From Mycogone perniciosa (Eukaryota > Ascomycota > Sordariomycetes > Hypocreales > Hypocreaceae), in the NCBI GenBank assembly GCA_025331125.1, contig JAOALB010000029.1, forward strand, positions 62,001 to 126,000: DNA of 64,000 nt, in the 5' to 3' direction. Positions 54,963 through 64,000 of the stretch are shown piece after piece. The notes below the pieces were generated by a model, which saw only the letters and a list, made by a program, of their open reading frames with translations, had not been told where the DNA came from and made no database searches. Position numbers and translations under genes: made by a program. Every line of letters starts with the position of its first letter. Position 1 is the first letter of the stretch.

Positions 54963-57900
54963 TTACTCCTTCAACTTGGCCTGTCCATCTCGAACCGCCG
55001 CCAGGATCAGATCTTTGGCTTTCTCGACACCCTCTCGAGTTCCAATAATCTCAATGGCCTCATCTTTTGCCTGGTCTCGCGGCACTTGGATCTTGCAATT
55101 GCTCTGATTTCGAATGTAGGTAACCTTTGATCCGTTTGGTCCAATGACATGACGGTACGTCTTGGGGTCGGGAAGAATCAGGTAGCCCGTAGAGTCCTGC
55201 TTCTTGGCTTGTTCCAATGCCCTCTGGATTATTTCCTTGGCCTTGCCGACGTTTTCTGCAGTGCCACGAAGAACCCATGGAATGTCGCCTTGCTCATCTG
55301 ATGCAGTGCTGACGATTTTCCATGAGTGAATGTCTGCTGCTGCATCTGCATCATCTGTGATCAGCGGCAAAGCGCCCTCAACAGCTCTGGTCGATGACGC
55401 AGATTTGGCGGGGACGGCATGACCGGCATGATCAACTGTAACCTGGTGGTTGTTACGAAGCTGGCGGAAGAGTTGCCCGCTATTGGACACAGAATGGTGG
55501 ACGTTCCGAGGAATCTGGATGGTCTCGCCCTGTTGCTGCTTGATGAGACCAGTAAGATGTTCCTTGGCCTTTGAGACATTCTCTGCACGACCAGTCAACT
55601 TCACACCAGTCTTGCCATCACCTTGACGGGGAACATCGATCGATACACCAAATTGTGCCTCCAGCTGGCGTTTAGCGTCGCCTCCACGACCGATGAGTGA
55701 CCGATGCTGATCAATTGGTACATCAACAACCTCCGTCACCTGGCTGTCACGCTCAGCGACGATCTCCTGAATGCGCTGGATAATCTTCTGGACAACTTCA
55801 GTGCGACCCTCAACCTTGATGGTACTGTTGCCATCTGAGTCCTGCTTCGGGAATTGAATAGTCCTAGCAAGGGCACGTCGATCGTCCGAGCCACCAGCCT
55901 TGACAACAATATCACGGAGATTGGTGCCTATAATAATCAGGTTAGATAGATGCCATACAAGAGATCAACGATTAAAAACATACCGCTTGTTCCGATCAGT
56001 GCCTTATGGTGTTTCTTATCCACCTCGATCGTTTGGATGACCGTGTCATCAAAGGCCGTCCGCTTCTCCTCAAGAATCTCCCGTGCCTTCCTGACCTGGG
56101 CAGCGGTTCCCTTAATCTGAATCTCAACAATGGGCGTATCTCGGTCGGCCGGGACATCAATTCTAGCCCCAGTTGCCTGTCGCAACTCGTCGAGGGCAGC
56201 ACCGCCTTGTCCGATCAAGGAACCGACCTGCTTCTGCTGCACTGGAACGGTGGCCGTAACAGAGTGTTCCTCTAGGTACTTGTGCAGAGAGAAGATCTCG
56301 TCACGGGCCTCATCAGCACCCTTCTTGGGCCCACGAATGATGACCTCATCTGGTCCTTGCTGGCGTCGAGGCTTTCCTGCATCGCTTGCGGCATCCGCGT
56401 TAGATTGGTCATCTGAGGCACTCTTAGCCGATCGGGGAAAGAAGATGAGAACTTTGTATCGGGTCTGGAGACGATTGATTTGACTGCCTTGGGCTCCAAT
56501 CAGCTCCCTGTGATACTTGGGATCGATCTTGAGAACATGAGTCGTTTCGTCGGCCAGAGACTTTCCAAGATTCTGAATGTAAGTTCTCGCCTTCTCAGCC
56601 TTGGCCTGAGGTCCTTTGAGCTCCACCTTGCCGTCTTGGACCTGAATCTCGACATCGAATCGGTCACGGAGTTCCTTGATATTGCTGCCACCTTTGCCAA
56701 TGAGGTGATTGGCGAACTTTTGAGGGAAATCAAAAGTTAGGATGAACCCCCGCTCCTTTTCATCAATCTTCTCTTGTTCGACAAATGCTGTGGCCTTGGC
56801 GGCGAGTGACTCAACAGCAGAGCTTGGTCCACGCATAGTAACGGTTGTGCCAACCTTTGTCACCCTGATAGGAATCTGAGCCGACGAACGACTCTCCTGC
56901 TCCTTCTTGATAAAACGTCGCAGCTTCTCGTGGAATTTGGCGGGAACATCCAATGACACGCTGTTGAGCGCTTCTTGTTTGTTAATGAGATCAAGAATGT
57001 GCTTCTGGGCAGCATCCAAATCTTGCTTGAAAGCGCGCGCCTCAGCTTCCGTTGGCTTTACTCGAGGGGGTTGATAGGCGCCCTCGGAAGGGTCTGGGCC
57101 TTCAAACACCAGTAGAATTGGAGCGTCCACCTCGGACGCCTCCGGTACCACGATATGAACGCCGTAATCTTGCTTAATTCTGGGAGTAACTTCGTTCCTC
57201 AGATGCTGATGGAAGAAGGGATCGATGGTGACGGTCTGCATACGCGAGGGAGGGTGGCCATTGATGATGGAAATAATTTCTGACTGTGCCCGGATGGCGT
57301 TTTTACCCTCACGAGAGTATAGTTCCCATGGTAGAGCGCCATCCTGGGAGAATGGAGTATTGATGTGGGTGCTGTAGAGACTCTCCAGACGCTCAATCTC
57401 CCTTCTGTTTCGAAGATATCGCGTGATGTTGGCAGCATGAGCCGCCGCACCTCCTGGAGCATTGCGGTGCGACCTCGAAATATCAATGTTTGACATTTGC
57501 ATGCCCATAGCAAGATCCATGGCCCTCTCGATACCGATCTGCAACTGAGAGGGCGGCCCGACAATTGTAATCATATCCTCATCTTCTGATGGAAACAAAA
57601 TGGCGCAGCCAGTCTGGTCGAAGAACTCCTCAATTGGAATTCCTCGTTGGCCAATGATGAATTGATGCCTGCCCCTCTGGATAGGCAGCTGATCGGCCTC
57701 AAGCTGTTTGTGCAACTCAGCTGCCCGATGCTCAATTTCAGCTCGGACTCTCTGAACTGCTGCGCGGTCACCAGCAAGCAGGATATGCTCGTCATCAACT
57801 CCAGCAGGCGTGAAGACAGGTCTTTGTCCAGGGGCGGGGGCGACTGGTGCCGGTGCAGACGAGACAATTTGATGCGAGGGCACGCGGATCTGAACGCTGC

Positions 57901-58917
57901 TGCTCTCTTCCAATGCCTGTGCCAGAGAGTTCCGCGGTCCTGCGATGAAAGGATAAAAGACCGAAGGGATGCTGCGCACCTTGGTCTGAACATTTGCAGC
58001 TCGCTCACCAACAATCTTGTCGATTTCCTTCTTAGCTGACGCGAGAGAAATTACGTTACCCTCCAGAAGTACCTCAACTTGCGCTTCATCATCATCATCA
58101 ACGACTTGGTTGTCGTCGGACTTGGGTATCTGGATCTTAGCGCCAGTCTTTTCCTGCAGGGCCTTGATCGTAGAGCCACCCTTGCCAATGATGTGTGCAC
58201 GAGTAGATTGAGGGATAGCAACCTTCAGAGTAGACTATAAACTGTTTAGCGATGGGGTGGCAACAAGCAGGTGCAACGCATACGTACCCTTGTTCCAATT
58301 TGCTGAACGAGGTCCTTAAGGGCCTGTTGGGCAATTTCCGGAGGGCCGGTGGCTTCAAGCTTGACGCGGCCATTGGGCAATGCACTCATAGTAACGATGG
58401 CGCGAGACTTGCGATTGAAATCCTTCAAGATGTCTGGCAACGGTCGCTTGAGCTGAGCGCGCGGTAGCATGTACTGCGGCTCAAGAACGTAGCTCTCCAC
58501 ATTTCGTCCAGGTATGAACATGGACGGAGCGGCAGGCTGAGACGGAGTCGCAATGCCCGATGCGGGAGTCGACGATCGAGATACACCGTTGGAGGCACCG
58601 CCATTAGTGTTGCTCTTGGCGCCCCAGATGGGGGTGACATTCTGGCTCTTGCCCTTCGGAGCCCCGAGCTCGGGGAAAAGCTCATGCGATTGAGTATCGA
58701 GAGTTGCACCAGGTTGATGATTTCCTTTCTGCTTGCCAGCAGCCTTGGTGCTCACAGGCGCAGCCCATGATCCAGATGCATCGTTGGCCGGCTGGGACGG
58801 CAAGTCCTCATCCTGGGCGTCCTCAACAGTGACGTGGTGCTGCTGAAGCCGCTGGGCGACAGAGTCCTCGCCGCCATTGGCAATGCTAGCTGTAGAGACA
58901 GGCTCTGCGGATGCCAT
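54963..58917 (-). CDS. SCP160: Vigilin / Scp160-type multi-KH RNA-binding protein
   Basis: Exons on the minus strand: 58288-58917, 55984-58234, 54963-55927; 1281 aa, near the yeast 1222. It binds RNA on polysomes and the ER and influences translation. The N-terminal 170 residues are low-complexity. Many KH domains follow, recognised by GxxG loops: IIGKGGSTIK, IIGQRGIPIEEF, LIGKGGSNIK, LIGAQGSQIN, LIGQGGAALD, LIGTSGTNLRD (split by intron 2), LIGRGGDAKRQ, VIGPNGSKV. Some loops are degenerate (for example AGPRNSLAQA), as is usual for vigilins. The protein ends KDLILAAVRDGQAKLKE. Introns are 53 and 56 nt. Confidence 0.92.
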
Positions 58918-61900
58918 TATAAAGCTCGGTTCGAAAGCAGTTATACAGGTGGACAAGAATCAGCTGGGAAGGACGGATCGACACCGCCTATCAATCCGGG
59001 TGTTAGCTTACCAAGGCGAGCAGCCATTGAGGGTTCATATGTGTGCGAGAGGGGCGAGAGGGGCGAGAGGAGCGAGAAAGATGCAGGAATAAGGTCAAGG
59101 TTAAACTCACCACACTGTGGGATATGCAAAGGATAACACTGTTATTCGTCAAACTTTCTTTGACAGCACACGAGTTCCGTGATCAGACGACGGGAAACAG
59201 TGTTGCTTTTTCTAGTCTGTGGTGTCTAGAACCTAGAACATGATGCAGACAACCAGCAGACGACGATTACCAGAAACCAGAGGGGAAAACCAGAAGAGAG
59301 GCGAGGGCCGGGCGAGTTGAAGCTGGAGCGTTGGAGATGGAGATGGGGAGTTGAGGGTGAGGTGGAAGTTTCTCCAGCTTTCTCTACGAAGCTCCCACGT
59401 ACCAAGTACGGGCTGGCGTCCGCCGGCTTAGCTGGCCAGCTGGCCAACAGGATCCCTGGAAATTGGAGGTACCGGAGCCACCGTGGCTCCAGCAGACAGC
59501 GGCCCAATGGCCACCGAGACTTTTGGACGGAATCGCGTGACAGATCATGTGATTGCACATCATTAGCAAATGGACAGTCTCTCGCCACGGTTGATGCTTT
59601 ACGAGTACGAGTGGTATGCCAGCAAGACAACGTACTCGTAATAACACCATGAGTTGGGCGGCTGTCGCAAAGCAATTGCTTCGACTTTGGAGGTGAACAA
59701 GGCTTGGAACATGACCTGTGCAGTTCAGGTTCCCCTCTCTGCAATCAATCGAAAAATCAGCCATACGAGTACATTCCTGAGCAGATATAAACCACTATGG
59801 CCAGCTAGAACGTGCTCAATCGTCCAACGTCTTCTTCGGCCAACGTGTGTTCTTCTACCTGTAGGCTCACCCGGGCCCGCAAAAGTCCGCCCCCCAGAAC
59901 TCAACATTAGCACAAGTTGGGGTATCCCGGGCCGCAATCAATTCATTATTATAATCGTCGAGCAGTTGTTGTGGCCAAGCACACATATCTACGTCGCTAT
60001 GAACGCCCATCATCACTGGTAGTATCTATTCAGCCTCAGAGCCTGCAGATGCATGTGTTCCAGGCGCATGCTGTGACGCCTCTCCTGCAGGTACAGCGCA
60101 TAAAGGAGGGAGGAGTCAGCCGGATCTCACGATGCACCGGTTCCTGACTGGCATTTGCAAGCGCCAAGGTAGTATAGTTATACGAAGTGCCGTATCGGAT
60201 TATTTTCCCTGCGACTTCAGGGAGACGTCCACTAATATCTACATACAGAGAAAGCCATCAAGTCCTCCTCTACAGGCTTCAACATGTAGATTGAGGGCAT
60301 CCTGTAATCGGTGACCCTCTGAATTTTATGCAAAAAACGAAACTGTTCAAGAATAGTATATAACAGGCCGCAACCTGACACTTGTAAACCAAGAACTCTC
60401 GGCTGTCGATATCATACACAACTGTAGTAGGTAGTAATAGGGTTCCTCGGCATGATGGGCGCGCAGTGGGTTCGGGTAGATGCAGGCCCCAGACAAGCGA
60501 TGCTGTGGATGACGAACAAGCGAGGCATTTATAATGCGTGTGCCACTCGATGGGCTAGGGTACTATTTCCAGCGAAGGCCATAGGGAAGGGACACTTGCG
60601 TGATTAGTATGAACAATTCCCAGAGGCGTGGCATTTGGGTCTAACAGCCCAACACCGTGGCAGCATTCAACAAGCCAAAGATGGCAGAGGTTGTACTCCG
60701 TACTCCACCGCAGCATCGCCTCCATTCAAGTTGATTCGAGGCCATTTCTTACTCGTAAACGCTGGCTTTAAAAAGCAACTGGTGGAGTGCCTTTTACTAC
60801 GTGTTTGCCCTCAGTGGCCTGATTCGGAATCACTGGGCTTAAGGGGAGAGATGATTCGATGAATAGTACTCCGTACGGAGTATTATGAAGGGTCACTTTA
60901 CAACTGGCGGCACCCCTGCCACACAGTATAAGAGTTAATCTTCCTGATTAGGATTCCCTTACTCGTACCTACTGAAGTCAACTAAGCCTGCTATAACCCA
61001 CATATCCCCTTATAAAGCTCGCTGTAGCTATGCCCCCCATAGCAGACATTTTAAATCCCCAAGGCTCTGGCTTATTATTATCTTTCCAATCGCTATCGCC
61101 GCCACTATTACTGCCGCTATTGTCACTGTTACCATATATATCTTTCTTAGCAATTGCAGTTAGCTTCATTTTTGAGGATAGTATTCTTGATTCGTGATAA
61201 AGGTTATCGTTATATAAAGTACCTAACTACCGATAGTAATTTAGCCTTGTATCGCAAGAAAAATACTGTATAGAGGCTAGTAAATTACTACTATATAGCA
61301 GGGGTGCTGCCAGTTGCGAACTGACCCAGGTCTTTCGTCCCAACCTTTGTACGGACTACTCCATACAAGCACTACGTGGAAGAAATTGAGAAATTGCGTG
61401 GGATGGGAGTGGGGTGTCTAAGACGGGCCCCCAGTGTCTTGAAACACCAAGACTGTTTGACTGTCCACAACACTGCAACAAATTAATGAGCAGTGGCCCA
61501 CGAGGACTTTGGTTAGCGCTCGCTTCGTTTAAGAAAGATGATGCTTTGCTTTATGTAAGGTACAGATATTTTATTTCCACCATCAAGAGCGGCAGTACGA
61601 ATAGGCTCGGACTAGTACTTCGTATCTTGTTGTTGGGATTCTCACAGTTACTAGTACGCCGTATTTGTCCACGTAGTGTGCTGGGTGCTATATATATCTT
61701 ACCCCGTATTAATTGCGTAACTACGGATATGGATCGTACACGTCGAAAGAGAGGATAGTACGGAGTAACCCCTGAGGCTATCTGTACAACAATAGCACCA
61801 TGAAAACCATTCCCCACCCAGATGCAAGACAGGACTAAGTGCGGGCGGGAATACGGACGACGGACAAGAATAGTACTAGTAATTATTACTAACAGGTGAG

Positions 61901-63462
61901 TGAGGTTGGCACCATCGCCTTTGCATTGTCTCATCAACAAAGGGACTCGTCAAAGCGGGCAACAATGGCACTCACTAATGGAGCAATACCGTGATTCTCT
62001 TTTCGGCATTTGTCCGTGCGAGGAAGCGTCGTAAAGTGATTCGGATACTGTTTTGTTTGCATGAGCGGCATTTTTCGGTCGGCTTCTGTTAATTAAAAAA
62101 GGGCCCTGTTGGTCTGCAAATCATCGGGATAGCTGGTTGATGCTGGGCAGGGCACCTCGATGAGAGTACCCATTTTTCTCCCCTCGATCTTAAAAAGAAA
62201 AAAGAAAAAAGCAAAACAACTTAAAAATAGACAATTGCAAGTTTCACAGAATACGTACGACCACAATGCGGAGCACTTGTATTTCGAGTCTTTGGTTTTA
62301 TCGCCATACTCGTGCATTCTCTTAGTCTTCCGGCTTCATTATAAGCGCCGTTATCACTACTACATACTAGTAGTCCCTAGTATTCAGGCTCTCAGCCCAC
62401 CAAACAAGCCACCAACCGCCTCCCCCTCCTTCATAACGCTCACCAAACTGGATTTATCCACCATGTGCCCGCGCCCCATTTGCACTGTCTATCAGCGCAG
62501 GTCGACTCCGGCACCAGAGCGTGTCAGTGGTACGGGTACAACAGCAGGCGGGCACCATTTGTGGCACATTGTTGGATCCCACATGGCATCTCACAATCGA
62601 TAATTCATCACAGACACTTTCATGTGGCTGTTCATTTGAACACTCACACGCATTCACTCGCTTACCATTTTTCTTTTGCCTTTGCCCGTTTGATTGTGAT
62701 TACATATCATTCATTCATTCTTATTATTTTTTTGTGATTGTTTATTCCCTTTTCACCCGCGGGCGTTCGAGTCAGCCTCCTCCCAATCAATCGGCCATCT
62801 ATATACTCAATTAATTCATCAGCCAAAGATCGCCAGGCGTGTGCAGGTGCATGGTATGGTGCATGGTGCATGGTTGGCATTGCAAAGCACTGCCGCCACA
62901 CAGACAGTTGCAGGCGGAGAAGTCACTTGTACCACTACCCTCGACACCAACTGCTCTACTACGTAGTAGTGGTATGGTCTCCAAGTACGGAGTACTTCGT
63001 ACAGTGCTTCTTCACTACCAGCCCGCACTCGCGCGCCCCTCCTCAGGCCCGTGGACAATCTACAAGTACCATTATTACGGGGCCAGGCGTACAGGGAATA
63101 ATACTAGACGAGAAAATTGAGGGTAAAGGAGAGGGAGAGCGAGCGCAGGAAACAGGAAGCCTGTGAGTGGCCCCCGGCTGTTCCTAATAAGCTGTTCCCT
63201 GTGGCCGCTGTTTGGGCTTGCGACAGTATTCGAGCAGTCGAGGTGCGTGGTTCGCTGTGCTGAGCTGTGCTGTCCGCTTAAACCTCGAATTGGCTTTGTC
63301 TGTCTGCAACGGCTGGCCACGCCTCTTCCCCTTCTCACACACCTGCTGCGACCAGACCAGGACCGGCCAGACCGGACCCTCTGCAGGCTGAGACCGTCTT
63401 AGGTAAAGGTGCGTACTCACACGGATACCTATCACCTATCTATACCTATACGTATCCGTATC
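58918..63462. other. 4.5-kb gene-free region before the disordered-protein gene
   Basis: No supportable gene in about 4.5 kb. The first kilobase is likely the leader of the vigilin gene plus its promoter. From about 60340 to 62400 the sequence is AT-rich with TACTCCGTAC words (60695, 60867, 61757, 62977). From about 62900 it turns CT- and GC-rich and is probably promoter and leader of the final gene. No tRNA or rRNA gene was recognised by eye. Confidence 0.55.
60867..60882. repeat. Perfect 16-bp palindrome made of two TACTCCGTA words
   Basis: TACTCCGTACGGAGTA is its own reverse complement and is the most complete form of the dispersed word seen throughout the intergenic DNA. Confidence 0.85.
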
Positions 63463-64000
63463 ATGGACAGCCAAGGTCAGCCTTTCAACGGCAATTCTCA
63501 GCGTCGCAAACTCGTCAAGAGGCCCCCCTCCCACCAACAACACCACCACCAATACACTCGATCCTCAGCCGGCTTCGACGCTGCTGGCGGCCCCTCGCCC
63601 TTCGACGCCCAATCTCTCGACAGCAAAAGCAGCTCCCACAGCCTGCGGCGAGCCCCCAGCGCTCCGCCCGTCCGGTCGACCACCTCAAACGCGTCCAACG
63701 GCTCTTCGTCGCCTCGACTGCAGCACCCCCCGAGTTTCCAGCAGCGATCGAATGTGTCGCCGGCGTTGCATCAGGGCGAATTCAGTGCCTCCCACCCCAA
63801 CACCGCCCTGCCGCTTCGCGCCAACCGCTACCGTCTTTCCGATCCCAATCAGCATCGTCGCTTTGACCAGCACCACCAGCGAGACACCCACGACGACCTC
63901 ATCGGCGCACCATTCGACGGCACTGCCATCTTGAACCGCATCGAATCCACTAAGCACACAAGTCCCCCGCCGCAGCCGCAGCCATCGCGTTGGCACGCCC
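63463..64000 (+). CDS. Start of a low-complexity, probably disordered protein (runs off the window)
   Basis: The frame is open from the ATG at 63463 through the window end, 179 codons. The protein begins MDSQGQPFNGNSQRRKLVKR and is rich in Gln, His, Ser and Pro, with blocks such as HQQHHHQY and PPPQPQPSR. There is no recognisable domain in the visible part. It could be a scaffold or cell-polarity protein, but I do not recognise it. The minus-strand frames at 63498-63996 are shadows of this one. Codon use is GC-rich, and the ATG follows a CTATACCTATACG-type pyrimidine leader. Confidence 0.7.
   Translation, partial: MDSQGQPFNGNSQRRKLVKRPPSHQQHHHQYTRSSAGFDAAGGPSPFDAQSLDSKSSSHSLRRAPSAPPVRSTTSNASNGSSSPRLQHPPSFQQRSNVSPALHQGEFSASHPNTALPLRANRYRLSDPNQHRRFDQHHQRDTHDDLIGAPFDGTAILNRIESTKHTSPPPQPQPSRWHA

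Noticed and set aside
1..64000. CRISPR arrays or bacterial operons
   Set aside because: No regularly spaced direct repeats; introns and gene families are eukaryotic throughout.

Overview
The window comes from a filamentous ascomycete. Genes carry many short introns (about 46-86 nt) with GTAAGT/GTACGT-type donors and CTAAC-type branch sites. Families present include Pth11-type receptors, NLR-like proteins, a GBD/FH3 protein and Erg27. Intergenic DNA is peppered with TACTCCGTAC/GTACGGAGTAC and TACGAGTA words. A Sordariomycete, perhaps Hypocreales, is likely, but that is an inference.

Conserved left part (1-17.5 kb). GLO1, phosphoglycerate dehydrogenase, eIF2-alpha (convergent with the latter), a CNNM/Mam3-type DUF21-CBS membrane protein, then a divergent aromatic-catabolism pair (carboxymuconate lactonizing enzyme and an intradiol ring-cleavage dioxygenase). 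A GBD/FH3-domain protein and an RraA-like aldolase follow.

Gene desert (17.5-23.05 kb). About 5.5 kb without a supportable gene, CT-rich and microsatellite-rich towards the right. It ends at a GRAM/WBP2-like gene with PPxY motifs.

Middle (24.7-35 kb). An NLR-like gene (alpha/beta-hydrolase, NB-ARC, one TPR unit) carries a one-base frameshift. QCR6, an RCC1-like gene lacking several propeller blades, and ADE13 follow. ADE13 has ten exons, two of them only 12 and 17 nt long.

Accessory island (35-50 kb). This part is AT-rich and gene-poor. It holds an Upf1-like helicase fragment, an APC amino-acid permease, a broken sacsin-like fragment, a 794-aa protein joining a Pth11-type seven-helix domain to a fucose-permease-like MFS transporter, a secreted Hsp70-like protein and a four-cysteine small secreted protein.

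Conserved right part (50.5-64 kb). An FLVCR-like MFS transporter, ERG27 (3-ketosteroid reductase) and a vigilin/Scp160 KH-repeat protein are followed by a second long gene-free stretch and the start of a disordered protein that runs off the end.

The best candidate for an undescribed system is the receptor-transporter fusion at 41.9-44.35 kb. All exon models were read by eye from splice signals and protein-family conservation; phases were checked by exon-length arithmetic only.
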